This document shows, one piece after another, positions 41,980 to 54,057 of a DNA stretch of 64,000 nt. A program made the position numbers and the translations under genes. Below the pieces are notes generated by a model, which worked only from the letters and a program-made list of their open reading frames with translations, was not told the DNA's origin and ran no database searches. The stretch is from Biomphalaria glabrata. Lineage: Eukaryota > Mollusca > Gastropoda > Planorbidae. The stretch lies in NCBI RefSeq assembly GCF_947242115.1, contig NC_074711.1, positions 3,095,001-3,159,000 of the forward strand, read 5' to 3'. Position 1 is the stretch's first letter. Every line of letters begins with the position of its first letter.

Positions 41980-44029
41980 CGAGGATTAAATTTAAACACT
42001 GGATTGCAAATAACAACTGATATGTTATCAAATTGTTACATGAGTTTCCGAGAGACTTCTTTCGCTAACGTAAATTTTCACTTGTTTGCCTGGCTACTGC
42101 TTTACCGTTTTACCTTACCATACTGAGAGCCTATTGATAACAAGTTTATATTGGGTCCAATCATTGACCAATGTATTAACACCTAACCCCTGGTATGTAC
42201 TGATCTCTGCGTCTCAGGCTCAATATCAGATAGATTCTAGATCTAGACAAGAAGTAGGTCTAAGTTCAAGAACGAAGAAGGCATTATTTATGATCTACCG
42301 CTGTCGTCTGCCTTTACTTGGCCAGGTACTATGTGTGAATGTAGACCAGCGCCAGTAAAACGCACTTAAGATTTCTGCCAGATTGGCCTACCTGCCAGTT
42401 TTTAGCGCTGAGTCCATTCCTCTTAAGAATGTATCGATCGATCGGGAACCGATCAAATCTCATTGATATTTGGCGTCCATTTTTATTTTTCAATATTTTT
42501 GGTTGCTGCCTACTGGGTTAGGCTCTGCTACACGCCTGGCTAACTTTGTGTGAAATATAAGAGCCTCTTTATGCCTGGGGGCTTTAGTCTGCAATAGGTA
42601 AAGTCCGCATTGTAAGATTGGTGGAATTTCAAAATAGAAATAACAAATGAGTGAAATATAAAAATTCTAGAAAAGAGGAGCTCTTTTAATTTCTGGGTAT
42701 ATATATATGAACAAAAGCAAAACTTAAACAGTAACTATTGGTTATACATACGGTAAGTTATTTCATGTTGATAAGAATTTTTTCTATTTATCTGAGACAT
42801 AGTCATAGATCTTTTTATTGTTAAGTGTGTAATGTGTAATTCATTATTTGTAGACGCCTTGATTCTACAATAGAATATTAAAAACTAACAGTGATTGTGT
42901 TGATTGGTACATTTCCCTAAGTGTGGTTATAAACATATCAACATCTATAGTCAATGTTTTAGTGTGTATTCTATGTGTCCCCTTGAGCCCAGAAAGGAAA
43001 TTAGTATATTTAAGCTCTGTATTGTTAGGTCTTCTTAAGCTTAGAATATTATATGTGTCACTTTAAGCTCTCTGGTGTAATGTGAATTTAATGTGTTCCC
43101 TTAAGCCGTTTAATGTATTTAGTATTATACTAATGTCTCTTTAGACTTAGACTCACTGGTAGAGTGTGTGTTATATGTGAGTTTATGTAAGTTGCTTATG
43201 TCAGTGTGTATGTTGCATTAGTAAATACATGTATGATTAAAAGAATATTCATCTCGAAATGAGGATTAATCTCGTGACTATTGAGTGTGTTATATATTAA
43301 AAGTAGTTCGGCGCACCAAAAAGGACGGACTTTGAACGCGACATTAAAAGTGACGTAAGTTTAGAATAGGATCTAGATTCTTAGTTACATAATAAACAGC
43401 GTCGAAACTTTATAGTGATAACGGCTGGATAGCCACAGGCTTAGACTAATTACCTGTTGTGAATTAAACATATGGAAACTTACTTTAATGTTGGTCAATC
43501 ATAGTCGGACTTTCAATATGTCTACTGGTACGAACTCGAGTGTCTGCACCATAATTGACCCGCGCAGATCTATTGAAACATACTCTGGTAGCAATTTGAA
43601 CAAGAAGTCATCTTACACCAGCGACATATTACAAGTGTCAATGTTGAGTGTATTATTGTTCCCGCTGCTGGAGATCTAAATTCCCGTTCACCTTCCTTGG
43701 GCTATGATGACACTGATCTGTCTGGTAAAAAGTCCATGAGCAACTCTACGAACCTTTTTCTTTGACAAACCATTCTCTCCCCTACTGTTCTAAACGCTAG
43801 CAATGGTTCAGGTTCACTATCACAGTCTCTGCTAACTTGAAATCTGTCATCACTTATCAAGTATAGGTGATATTGGTAGCGACCACCTGACAATGATGAT
43901 TATGCTACCAACAAATTCAACTTAATGTTGTGTCACTCTTGAATGAATTCAACATCTAACAACGTATGACTCTCATCAGGAAACAAAATCCATGTACCAC
44001 CACACCCTTTTTGTTTCCTCCGCGGCTCT
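41980..44029. other. Intergenic stretch, no gene recognised
   Basis: At 43702-43893 a 63-codon minus frame ends KRFVELLMDFLPDRSVSS and on the plus side 43488-43679 has MSTGTNSSVCTIIDPRRS. Both have mixed, protein-like composition, but neither shows a family motif or splice context that I can defend. A (TA)n patch lies near 42700. Confidence 0.35.
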
Positions 44030-44180
44030 GCCCCTATAAGTTGTTATACTGGATATAATGTCTTACAACTCCGCCACTAAAGTTCTTATACTGGAAGTAA
44101 TGTTGTATTAGAACTCCGCCACTAAAGTTCTTATATGGATATAATGTTGTCTTTCAACTCCGCCACTAAAGTTGTGAGAA
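44030..44180. repeat. 45-bp tandem repeat, three copies
   Basis: CTCCGCCACTAAAGTT occurs at 44069, 44114 and 44159, a 45-bp period, with ATATAATGTTGT between. Confidence 0.9.
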
Positions 44181-44185
44181 TGTTG

Positions 44186-45040
44186 TTTTACAATTGGCTT
44201 GAATGAATGTCGTAAATGCTCAGGTTCAAACAATGTACGTACGAATTCGTAATAATGCTCTTAAACGCTGGTCACATGTCCCCACCCCCACCCCAACCGA
44301 TCTTTAAGTTTTACCTGTTCGCTTTGACCACTGGACCGGACAGGCCAAGAATCGTGATCGGCGTGTCGGGGCATGTCATTGGAAGACAGGGACTTGGTGT
44401 TTGCGTTGTAACCAGCTCCTGGTAACTTGAGACCATAACACCGTAACACGACCATAGCTGGAGACCAGGACAGTAATATGAGCCTAACGGACAACTCAAT
44501 GTGACCTGTTCACGTTTCATTAGTACCACTAAATCACACCTAGAGGACTATCTTATAATTTATCACGCAGTGAGCTGAATCGTGTGTAGTCACCAGGTAC
44601 CCATGGGTCCAGTTAGTGGTCACTATAAGAAGGATTAATAAACAAGGGGCATCATCTAAAAAACGAGAAAACAACATAAAAATGAACACTGGAAATAAGG
44701 ATTTAAGATGAATTCCAGACCGGCACTAGGCGAGTTTTTTTTTATTTTTATTTTCTTGTAATCTTATTAATCTCTCTAAGATAGATCTAGATGGATGCAT
44801 TTCTTTTTATTGTGTCTTGGCTTTTTTTTTTCAAAAGTATTTTATTCTGTGTTCTGTTTCTTTTTCTCTATCTTTGTCTCTCTCTCTCTCTCTCTCGCTC
44901 TCTCTTCCTGTTATAAGACCTTTGAAGCCATCCTGCAGTCAATGGCGGATTTATAATATCAAAACAAGCACTAAATAAAAAATAAATATACTTAAAAAAC
45001 AACAACTAAACTTTTACAAGAGAAAGAGCTGCACATTTAC
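44186..45040. other. Intergenic stretch, nothing recognised
   Basis: Short opposite-strand frames at 44216-44529 overlap and lack motifs; (TC)n at 44870-44905. Confidence 0.45.
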
Positions 45041-45044
45041 AGGC

Positions 45045-45155
45045 ACAACTTTCAATACTCTAATATTTATTTCCCTTGTTCTATATCAAACAAAAGTAAT
45101 TAATTACCATTAATCAGTTAATTAATTGGTTAGTTGTTTTTTTTTTTTAAATAGA
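45045..45155 (-). repeat. Family D repeat fragment
   Basis: Middle part only: TTTCCCTTGTTCTATATCAAAC, TAATTAATTACCATTAATCAG. Confidence 0.45.
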
Positions 45156-45574
45156 TTCATAGTTCGTTATAAGACTGAATGGACTGAAGGAATGGACTTA
45201 ATCCGGTTTCCTTTTACTTTCAAAGTTCTGGGATTCGAACCCGAACACACCTGTTACTAATCTTTCATTAGTTGATTTGACTTAGTCCTTTTACTCTAGT
45301 GGAGCATAGAACGCAACAGTATCTAGCCATCGGACTTTGTTCTGGGCCAAGAACCTCAATTGATTCCACTACGATTCAGATAGAATTTGAAGGAGTGAAA
45401 AATGTCAACACAGTTAAATGTTGGCATTCAAAATGTGTATAAAATCAGCCAGGCAAACCGTAAGAAAGGTATACATGTTAAATAGATAATGGTCTACTAG
45501 TCCATAAAGGCCTATTGGCAGACGTGAACATTGATAGACAACGAGGACTTACACTCATCGGGGCTTGTGGTTGA

Positions 45575-45655
45575 GTGTTATAAGCCAATAGGCTACCGAA
45601 ATAACTGTCTAGAGTTCGAATCTCGATTTAGAGTAAGAATTTGTAATTTGAGATT
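45575..45655 (+). repeat. tRNA-like sequence (SINE fragment)
   Basis: TTGTGGTTGAGTGTTATAAGCC followed after about 35 bp by AGAGTTCGAATCTCG gives A- and B-box-like elements, but no full cloverleaf. Confidence 0.4.
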
Positions 45656-45669
45656 AGTTGTTTTTTTTT

Positions 45670-45900
45670 ACCTTCCCCACTCTCTTAGTCTGTTAGACCG
45701 TTGGGGCACCATACAAGATCTGTTACCGTCCCTCTCCATTTCTCTCTGTCTTGGACAGAATCTCCTTCAATCTCTGGCCCGTCCATTCCTTTATATCGTC
45801 TTTCCATCGCTTTCTATGTCTGCCTCTTCTTCTTTTTCCTGGTACTGTTCCCTGAAGGAAGGTCTTTGCGAGCCCTGAGGAACTTGTAATATGGCCATAG
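45670..45900 (-). mobile_element. LINE family G C-terminal fragment, copy 3
   Basis: The minus strand reads LAKTFLQGTVPGKRRRGRHRKRWKDDIKEWTGQ, then ERNGEGR and GAPTV, the best match of the four copies to the usual LINE tail. It ends in PTV-QT, just before the 3' end. Confidence 0.75.
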
Positions 45901-46439
45901 AATTTAAGTTAGCGTGTTGTTGTATTTTACAGTAGTTAGAAGGTCATTGTAAGGTCCAATCTCTGTACCGAGAGTCTTAGGCGGCATGAAAACCTCCCGG
46001 CTATTTGCTGCCCCTAATGACCAGGGCAAACAAAATATGGGCAGATCAACTATATCCCGAACCTATAAAGGATATCAAAAATTTAGGAGAAAGGGGGAGG
46101 TAACTCTTACGCCTCGCTTGTGATGAACGAACAAGTATTTAATATTAATCGTATATTAATCTAGAAGCGCGCTGCGACCTAATTTCTAGCTATTGTGTCA
46201 TGTTGCAGTTGTCATGCAGTCACGTGACAGAGTCAGATCGATTCCAACACACTTGGGTACGTCACAACACACCTTGCTCCTGAACACAGTCATTGATGAA
46301 CACGGGGCGTGCAAATTGCGTCTCGGGGCGGACATGTGTTTCGCGCTCATATTTTTTATTCTACTCTTAATGCGCTTCTTGTTGAAGATGTTTATACTGG
46401 ATCTTATTGTAACAACTTGTTTTAAAATATAACAAAAAA
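45901..46439. other. Intergenic stretch, nothing recognised
   Basis: A 79-codon plus frame at 46193-46432 has a hydrophobic C-terminal half (ALIFFILLLMRFLLKMFIL) but no start context or family match. Confidence 0.35.
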
Positions 46440-46702
46440 AAAGAGTTCTCTTCTCAGACCTTGTGGTCTATAGGGCAGATGATGTATAGGTCATCTGTTT
46501 CTGTGGCCTACGGGGGTGTCATGTGACCAGCACAACGACCAACCGCCTTTACTTTTCTTTACTAATGAAAGGTACCCATCAGAGCTGGGTGGACTCAGAT
46601 GGCGCCCAAAGATCCAGAAATTAAAAATCCCAATCTTCACCAGGACTTGAACACGGAAACCCCGGTTCGAAGCTAAGCGCTTTACAGCTCAGCCACCGCT
46701 AT
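46440..46702 (-). mobile_element. SINE family A, nearly full length
   Basis: Same order as 50916-51200: 3' part CTCAGACCTTGTGGTCTATAGGG, GTCATGTGACCAGCACAACG, CATCAGAGCTGGGTGGACTC, and a decayed B box and head ending GCTCAGCCACCGC. Confidence 0.8.
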
Positions 46703-46739
46703 AAATAAATTATAGCTTTAATATATGCTCAGAGGATGC

Positions 46740-46945
46740 TTAATCTCATTTGTGAACCTGTAGGGGGGTGGGGGGAAGGGGGTACCTGGGACAAGGTTTT
46801 CCGTGCTGCCTTAAGCGCTCTGTACAAATCTGCTCGGTTCGGGTGTCATAGGTAGCCAAGCCATGTTCAAGCGCACTTAGCCTCTCGACCACGCTTCCCA
46901 CTGGACCACAAATGAGATTGGACCATCGCGCTCTGAGCATCCTAT
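46740..46945 (-). repeat. tRNA-like SINE fragment, different family
   Basis: Minus strand reads AGCGTGGTCGAGAGGCTAAGTGC, an A-box-like stretch, then GGCTTGGCTACC and a decayed B box. The body is not recognised elsewhere here. Confidence 0.45.
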
Positions 46946-46993
46946 AAGCGTGAAAGTAGTGCTATTTAAAAGCTATAATTTATTTATACTGCA

Positions 46994-47188
46994 GCGGTCC
47001 TCAACCTTTTTTGCTCGGCGACCCCCTTTTTACAATCCCCCACTCTGCCGCGAACCCCCCCCCCAGCACACACACACAGCAATAGAAGAATGGACAAAAA
47101 CAATCCATTTTTCGATGGTCTTAGGCGAACCTAGGAAATCGTCAATCGACCCCCAAAAGGGTCGCGAACCACAGGTTGAGAACCCCTG
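46994..47188 (-). mobile_element. hAT-type MITE (family CAGGGGTTCTCAACC, copy 3, inverted)
   Basis: CAGCGGTCCTCAACC and GGTTGAGAACCCCTG are the TIRs, and the body is the complement of 4851-5048. The flanks hold ATTTATAC and ATTTATAG, but the left one is displaced by two bases, so the target duplication is imperfect. Confidence 0.85.
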
Positions 47189-47385
47189 ATTTATAGTCTA
47201 TTTTAGATGAGAAGCATTAAGCATGTTGACTCTTGACCAACGGTGGACCAGGGGCTAAAATCTACTTAGCATTGCTACTCCACTGGGCCCAGACATTATA
47301 TGACAAGTTTGACATCCATTCAACTACTTTTCAGAATGCCTTAAAAATCTCATTGTTTTATCTCGTACATGCACGAGATTCTGTA

Positions 47386-47635
47386 GGCAGGTGGTAAAGT
47401 GGAGTCTCGGGTTTGAATCCCGGTGAAGACTGGGATTTTATGCTTTGGGATTTTTAGAACGCCTCTGAGTCAAGCTAACACTAACGAGTACCAGGCGTTA
47501 GTTTGGCGAAAGTAAAGGCGGTTGGTTGTTGTGCTGGCCACATGACACTCTGGTTAACCTTGGGCAACAAAACAGATGGCCTTTATATCATTAGCCCTAT
47601 AGATCGCATGATGTAAAAGGGAAATAATACTTTTT
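47386..47635 (+). mobile_element. SINE family A, head damaged
   Basis: GTTTGAATCCCGGTGAAGACTGGG starts the recognisable part; then GTAAAGGCGGTTGGTTGTTGTG, TGGCCACATGACACTC, AACAGATGGCC and TAAAAGGGAA. The A-box region is altered. Confidence 0.75.
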
Positions 47636-48350
47636 TTTTTACACTATAATCATTAATAAACAAGGGGAATTTGAGGAGCTTAATGTTATGTAATCAAAGT
47701 GGAGTTACAGATATTGTTGATCCCTGACACCAAATGAATAACGCAAACTGCTTTTATTTATTTATTATATCATATACCAAATGTTAGCTAGAGACACCTT
47801 AATACACAAATAGACAAGTTAAATTTAAGGGGATTTAAGAAGGTCATTGCCTGACACATAGATCTGTGTGTATGTGTGTCTCACTGACTGTACGTCTTAG
47901 TTTGGTCGTGTCAAGATTTAAACAAATCGATGCCAACTGTCAGGGAAGTTTACGTCTAGCGTCAAGACTTAGCGTAAAAATGGGCTCCAGATCAATCATT
48001 CTGTGTGGACTAGATCAAGACTCTAGACCAACGTTAGTTAGTCCTTCACCCCAAGTACTTCTGTGGGTGTATATCTTCTTCACAAACACACACAAAGAGC
48101 ACAGATAGTGCCGCCCCCCCCCCTCGATAAAAATGGTCGTCCAAGTACCCAATATCTAGAACCAATGGGCTATTCAGGCATTAGACCGCTCTGTCATAAC
48201 TCTGTGTGGCAAGAGTTAACATACAACAATGTTAGAAACTAGTCAAATCTTCCGCCCGTACTATCATGAAGTCTAAATATGTGACAGTTTGAATAAACTA
48301 CGGAGAGTAGGGCAGACTTGAGCAAATGACATTAGAATGTAGTTTTGAGA
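47636..48350. other. Intergenic stretch, nothing recognised
   Basis: An 80-codon plus frame (47866-48108) has no motif. Confidence 0.4.
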
Positions 48351-48354
48351 CAGA

Positions 48355-48822
48355 CTCTTTCAGTCTCTCCCTGTCACTCTCTCTCTCCCTCTCTCTCTCT
48401 CTCTCTGTCTCTTTCATCTAATTATCATCAACACCTTTTCATCTTTAATAGTTATTTATTCTCTATTTTATTCTTCGATCTCTTCATAATCAATCTTGAC
48501 AAGATACCATGTCTCTCTTTCTCCCTCTCTCCATGTCTCTCTCCCTCTCTCTGTCGCTCTCTCTGTCTGTCTCTCCCTATCTCTCTATCCCTGTCTCTCT
48601 CCCTCTGTCTCTGCCTCTCTCTGTCTCTCTCCCTGTCTCTCTATGTGTCTCTCTCTCCATGTCTCTCTCTTCCCGCCTCTCCCTCTATGTCTCTCTCTTC
48701 CTGCCTCTCCCTCTATGTCTCTCTCTCTTCCTGCCTCTCCCTCTATATCTCTCTCTCTTCTCTTCTTTTTCCCTCTTTCACTTTCTCTTTCTCTTTCTCT
48801 TTCTCTTTCTCCTCTGAAATGA
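48355..48822. repeat. Pyrimidine-rich tract with CTCTCTCCCTCTATGT units
   Basis: About 470 bp, interrupted by 60 bp of ordinary DNA near 48420-48510. The three plus frames and the minus frame are open only because of low complexity. Confidence 0.9.
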
Positions 48823-49099
48823 AACGTGTGTATCTCAGCTTGTCTTAGCAAACTGTCTCACTTAGAACATTGCACAGAGCTTGCTTTCCACTTCATGTTT
48901 TCATTGTGTTGCCTCTAATTGTGTTAGCTGGTGGATTTGTCTTATCTCTAGACGTATTCGATTACAGAATTGACTAAACAACGATTACACTGTTAAGAAG
49001 CCCGAGACTTCAATACAAACACACACAATACATATATATATACACACACAACACAACCCGACACACAGATATCAATCAATCAATAGACCCACATACACT

Positions 49100-49335
49100 T
49101 AGATTATACGGCCTCCTTCAGGCGCCATGCGTCTATAGATCATCTGGTGGGAATGAGACTAATGCCTGGACATCGGCTATGGTTGGGACGATGTCGCCCA
49201 CACAGCAGTTCCCCGCCTCCTCTTCACGCAGATGATCTATCCAAAAGAAACAGCAAGTGCCGGTAGAGTTTGGGGTCTGCGGCGACTCAGGCTCTGCCAG
49301 GGTGTATACGTTCACCACAAGCAAGAGCACATAAT
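49100..49335 (-). mobile_element. Probable LINE 3' tail
   Basis: Minus frame 49133-49330 reads AEPESPQTPNSTGTC and IVPTIADVQALVSFPPDDL. It is followed by CGCCTGAAGGAGGCCGTATAA, which shares GAAGGAGGCC with the 3' end of the LINE at 36790-37160. The protein part itself is not a motif I can name. Confidence 0.4.
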
Positions 49336-49447
49336 CTAATGTGGACTCTTCCCATTAGAGCAGACGTATCCAGTATCGATCTTTAATATGGGCTATCTCT
49401 CAACATCAACCTTTTTTTTTTTTCGTTTTCAGTTTACCATGCCTGCT

Positions 49448-49801
49448 CAGGGGCGGACTGGCTACATGGGCACTCGGGCACATACCCAATGTGCTGGTAC
49501 CCAAATGGGCCGGTAGGACCACAGTAATCATCTTTTTTAAAAAAAAATCATGTCTGTATTTTATAAGATAAGGGCGGCATGAATGTCACTCAGGCACGTG
49601 TTAACTTATTAAAAAGTTTTATAGTATTCTCTAACAAATGGGGCTCTCTGAGCAACGTATGCATGTGTATAGCTATCGATACATTATCAAACTTAATAGA
49701 ATGATTTTGATCTAGAATTGTGTGCCCATCGTATAATATACAATTTAATGGGCCGGATGGTATAGAAATGCCTGGGCCGTTTTTGACACCGTCCGCTCCT
49801 G
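49448..49801 (+). mobile_element. TIR element, CAGGGGCGGACTGG family, with target duplication
   Basis: Ends CAGGGGCGGACTGG and CACCGTCCGCTCCTG are inverted repeats. The flanks TGCCTGCT and AGTCTGCT agree in 6 of 8 positions, compatible with an old hAT 8-bp duplication. It carries internally a short family F LINE 3' end (TCATGTCTGTATTTTATAAGATAAG). Confidence 0.7.
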
Positions 49802-50574
49802 AGTCTGCTTGTTCATGACCCTACTTAGTGTCAGAAGTGGACAATGGAGTCCGAACGCCTGGAGGAACTAGACTTTCACAACGTGAACATTTGGAGAACC
49901 GATGGCTGCTTTTCATCTTTCTTCACATTGAATCTTTAAAGCGATAGATTTTTAAGTAAATTTAGCAGACCGTCTGACAAACACACTTTATAGTTGATAA
50001 ATCTCCAATCTGCTTGACTAGGTAAAGAAATACATTTACTTATCATTTCTAAATGTACGGATTTGTGTAATACAAGATTTAAAACATTTTGCTAATACGA
50101 AGACAAATCGATTGAAAGATTTCCCCATGACTGCAGACTGACTGACTTTCTGTTAATAGTCAGTCGTTGGTTTTTAACTTCAGATAGCTAGCCCAACTAA
50201 ACAAATGTAGGCGTGTTATATTATACGTGAAATGAACTTTAAATAACTGGAACAAACTTCTTTTGTGTACAAAAACTTTGTGTAACTTTTATAAACAAGA
50301 TTCAACTAGAGATAAGACTTAGATCTAATAGTAATCAAATGAAATTATATTTCAAACAAAATCTAGCTCACTGCAAATAACGTCTGTACTCTCTTGTGTC
50401 TCTGATCCGTCTCTTGTTCAACTATCACCCACGTGACTTTATAACATAAACGATGACAGACCAGCTCATTGTTGCATCATTCCACACCACTCAAAAACTA
50501 AGGTTCCCTTTCCTAGACTTTGCCTTGGAACAAGCACAGCTTACACTCCACAGGTACTACTGCTAATGTCATAA
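49802..50574. other. AT-rich intergenic stretch, nothing recognised
   Basis: No frames above 60 codons and no repeats seen. Confidence 0.5.
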
Positions 50575-50775
50575 CTGATGTTGATTCACTAAAGCGCCTT
50601 CTTCCCTAGTGCTATTAGAGCTTGGAATGGGTTGCCTGAGCTAGCCAGGAAAATCAGTGACTTGGCAGAATTTAAGTCATTGGTTAATATGCATGACTAA
50701 ATGCATGACGCGTATGACGTAATCATCTTCTTTTTTTTTGAAGTAACGTCTGTATTATATAAGATAAGATAAGAT
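50575..50775 (+). mobile_element. LINE family F 3' fragment
   Basis: FFPSAIRAWNGLPELARKISDLAEFKSLVNMHD can be read from 50600, followed by the family 3' end and (GATAA)n. Only the last 35 residues of the ORF are present. Confidence 0.8.
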
Positions 50776-50915
50776 AAGCTCAGCTGGGAGTTGCATGTTT
50801 TTAGAATCCTATGAATGATTACAAGAGACTGAATCGTTTGACTTCCGTGTACACTGGCATTAGACTCCGAAACATATTTGAGTTACTGAGACAGTAAACT
50901 TAATCTAAGCTAGTA

Positions 50916-51200
50916 AAAGTAAAGTAGTAAAGTTCCCCTTTTCAGACTTTGTGGTCTATAGGGCAGATGATGTAGAGGTCATCTGTTTCTGTGGCCTACG
51001 GTTATCGAGGGTGTCATGTGGCCAGCACAACGACCAACCGCCTTTACTTTTCCCCAACTAACGTTAGGTACCCATTAGAGCTGGGTGGACTAAGAGGCGC
51101 CCGAAGATCCTGAAGTTAAAAATCCCAGTCTTCACCAGGATTCGAACCCCGGAGCCCGGTTCGGTAGCCAAGCGCTTTACCGCTCAGCCACCGCGCCTCA
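50916..51200 (-). mobile_element. SINE family A, full length, with 15-bp target duplication
   Basis: Flanked by an exact 15-bp duplication TAATCTAAGCTAGTA (50901-50915 and 51201-51215), the mark of target-primed retrotransposition. On the minus strand it starts with the tRNA-like head GAGGCGCGGTGGCTGAGCGG, has a B box GGTTCGAATCCTGG, a body of about 190 bp and a tail of AAGT-rich type. This is the reference copy for family A in this window (285 bp), and it is probably the youngest. The head resembles tRNA-Ser or tRNA-Leu, which is not resolved. Confidence 0.93.
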
Positions 51201-51224
51201 TAATCTAAGCTAGTAGTCTTCACT

Positions 51225-51480
51225 TTCACCTTAGTCTATTAGACCGTTGTGGCACCACCCACGATTTGTCAACTTTTTCACTCCATTCCTGTCTTTTTGC
51301 AAGGATTAAGAGACCTACCATTCCTCTCGTTGCTTCCTCTGTCCTTCTTCTTCCTGGTACTGTTCCCTGCAGAAATGTCTTTGTGAGAGCTATGAGGATC
51401 TCATTACATGGTCGTTCTGTCCTAATTTCCGTTTTTGACATTGGTCAGAGGATCATCATGGTCCCATAGTGATCCTGTTT
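51225..51480 (-). mobile_element. LINE family G C-terminal fragment, copy 4
   Basis: Minus frame reads EILIALTKTFLQGTVPGRRR and ends WSEKVDKSWVVPQRSNRLR, the usual W-x-x-x-V-x-x-S...PQRPxRLRD ending. The middle, including RGRQRKRWxDN, is deleted. Confidence 0.75.
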
Positions 51481-52241
51481 CAGACTTCCACGTTTGAGAT
51501 ACTCTCTTTGTATGTGATGTCTAGAATCCTTCTTAATTCCATGGCCAAGATGTTACTTTCTAGCAGTCTTAATAATTTAAAATACAAAATGGAGTGTATG
51601 CTCCAAGTTTGAGACCTGTTGTATAATTAACTATCATAACTAATCTTTCGGGGCTAATAAAATATATGACTGGTTGTGTGTTCCAATCAACTTTATGTCT
51701 CTGCACAACAAAGAGCTGTTTGATCTCACATTAGCGGACCTCTCGCTCCATGCAATAAACATGTGATAAAGAAAATAAAAAAAAAACCTAGCCCCACTTA
51801 CAAATAGGTGTTTATGGACTGCTGTAGTCAACAAAGGCACAAGTCAAAGGAAAATATTCCCCCCCCCCCCCGAAAAATCAATGAGATAAGATCAAGATTG
51901 TTCATGACACAGCAGTCAGTTCTTCAAAAGTTCACACATAGGTCGTTTGAATGAATGGTCGTGGGAGGGGGGGGGCAGCTGAAAATGGATCTGTTTGTGA
52001 TAGTTTAAAGGTCTATACGTGCAAATGGCCTGCTCTGGGTTCATAACTTGAGTCGATATTTGAAATATATACTGATGAGTTGTGGGAATTTGGTTTGGTT
52101 TGAGCTTTGAGGTTTCATATTTGAGGTTTGAGGTTTCATATTTGAGGTTTGAGGTTCGCATCAATGTGCTTTTTACCAAATGGGGCACCAGCGATATAGT
52201 TTGGAGTTAATTTACATTGGTAAACTTTTTTCGTGGGAAAA
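51481..52241. other. Intergenic stretch, nothing recognised
   Basis: A short tandem GTTTGAGGTTTCATATTTGAG repeat lies at about 52105-52155; otherwise plain. Confidence 0.5.
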
Positions 52242-52569
52242 AATTGCTTTATTTTTACATTCGACCATTGCTTTCTTGCTACACTTCAACCATTGTTTTC
52301 TTTTTCTACATTCGACCATTACTTTCTTTCTACATTCAATCATTGCTTTATTTCTACATTCGACCATTACTTTCTTTCTACATTCAATCATTGCTTTCTT
52401 TCTACATTCGACCATTACTTTCTTTCTACATTCGACCATTGATTTCTTTCTACATTCGACCAATCCTTTTTTTCTACATTCGACCATTACTTTCTTTCTA
52501 CATTCAATCATTGATTTCTTTCTACATTCGACCATTGATTTCTTTCTACATTCGACCATTGATTTCTTT
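52242..52569. repeat. 24-bp minisatellite in codon phase, about 13 copies
   Basis: Unit ACATTCGACCATTGATTTCTTTCT. At 24 bp it keeps frame, and it is open on both strands: an 8-residue K-K-x-M-V/I-E-C-R repeat on minus (52212-52601, 129 codons) and F-F-L-H-S-T-I-x on plus. Neither has a signal peptide or a non-repeat domain; the unit alone explains the frames. Confidence 0.92.
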
Positions 52570-52869
52570 TCATAGTTTACCAAAATGCAGTACGACAACA
52601 TGTTTAATCATTTTTTGACGAGTTGTATGCAACAGTCTTTGTAGATAATCTTTGCTTTTAAAAACGTATACACCTTCTTTTATTTAAATACCCCGGTACA
52701 GATCTTACAAATGTGTAATTGTCATTACATTTCTCATCACATTTGTCATCATCACATTTTTTAAATTGGAAAATAAACATCTGTGCACTATTGTTTTACA
52801 AATAATTTTTATGTATGTGGACAAAAAAAAACATTTTTATAAACCTTCTCAGCGCTCCACATTTTGAGC

Positions 52870-53235
52870 GCGTAACATACATTGCCCACCCCTCATTTGA
52901 GACATGTGTTTAAGTGCACCCCCTCATTTGAGACATGTGTTTAAGTCCAATTCTCATTTGAGACATGTGTTTAAGTCCACCTCTCATTTGTGACATGTGT
53001 TTAAGTCCACCTCTCATTTGAGACATGTGTTTAAGTGCACCCTCTCATTTGAGACATGTGTTTAAGTGCACCCTCTCATGTGAGACATGTGTTTAAGTGC
53101 ACCCTCTCGTTTGAGACATGTGTTTAAGTCCACCTCTCATTTGAGACATGTGTTTCAGTCCACCTCTCATTTGAGACATGTGTTTAAGTGCACCCTCTCA
53201 TGCGAGACATGTTTTTAAGTGCACCCTCTCATTTA
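52870..53235. repeat. 30/31-bp minisatellite, about 12 copies
   Basis: Units of ACATGTGTTTAAGT(C/G)CACC(C)TCTCATTTGAG alternate between a 30-bp and a 31-bp form. Confidence 0.95.
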
Positions 53236-54057
53236 CAAATATTTTAGCCAAATTATAATTATGGTTTTAAAACTAAAGATTCTGGAACTTTGCCCTATTT
53301 GTGTGTGGGATTTTGTTTTGCCTGAAATAATATCTTATGGAGATTTGTGTATACGCAAACCGCATACAGCTTTTGACGGTCTGGAAACAGCCCGAGGACC
53401 GAGATTGACACGGAATCCATATTTTGTTAGTGAATGTGCTCATTGCCTCTGTGATACCAGTCCCCATAAAGAAAACATTCTTTTGGCTCAATATAATTAA
53501 ACCTAAACAAACGACTACAAAGAATTGTGGTCTACTAGGGAGAAGAAGCAATGTGACACGAGAAATGTCATTATAATTCCTTGGCCTTTCTGCATGTTAG
53601 TCTAATGTCATTGTAAATTAAACATTCTCAATATGCTCACGTATTTAGCAAACACGCTTAGCATATAAGACTTTTTTTTTTATTCGATCGCTAAAAAAAA
53701 TAATGTTACTAAAAATAGACTCGGGCAAATGCAGTGTATAAAAATGGTTTTGATGTTTCTGCATTATTGTCCACCTATGTTGACAATATAATGTGTCGCA
53801 CGTTTCATTTGCTAAGGCCCACAAATTGCACCCTGAACGTATTTTCAAAACGTCACAGACCTTTTAACATAATGAACAGCTCGGACCTATCAAGATATTA
53901 TAATTCTTGACTTGTATATTCTTAATCTTATTCCAGTTAAAACATTTATTACAAATGTTCAAATTGTTTTGTGTCTTCTGGAGACACGAATTTGAATCCA
54001 AATGTCTGAGTAATCTTTGCAGAGGCGACATTTTGGGGAGATAGTGGGGGAACTGGG
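53236..54057. other. AT-rich intergenic stretch, nothing recognised
   Basis: Opposite-strand frames near 53219-53551 overlap and show no motif. Confidence 0.45.

Noticed and set aside
43488-43893. Two short frames on opposite strands with protein-like composition
   Set aside because: No recognisable domain, no splice context, and no neighbouring exon; not strong enough to call.
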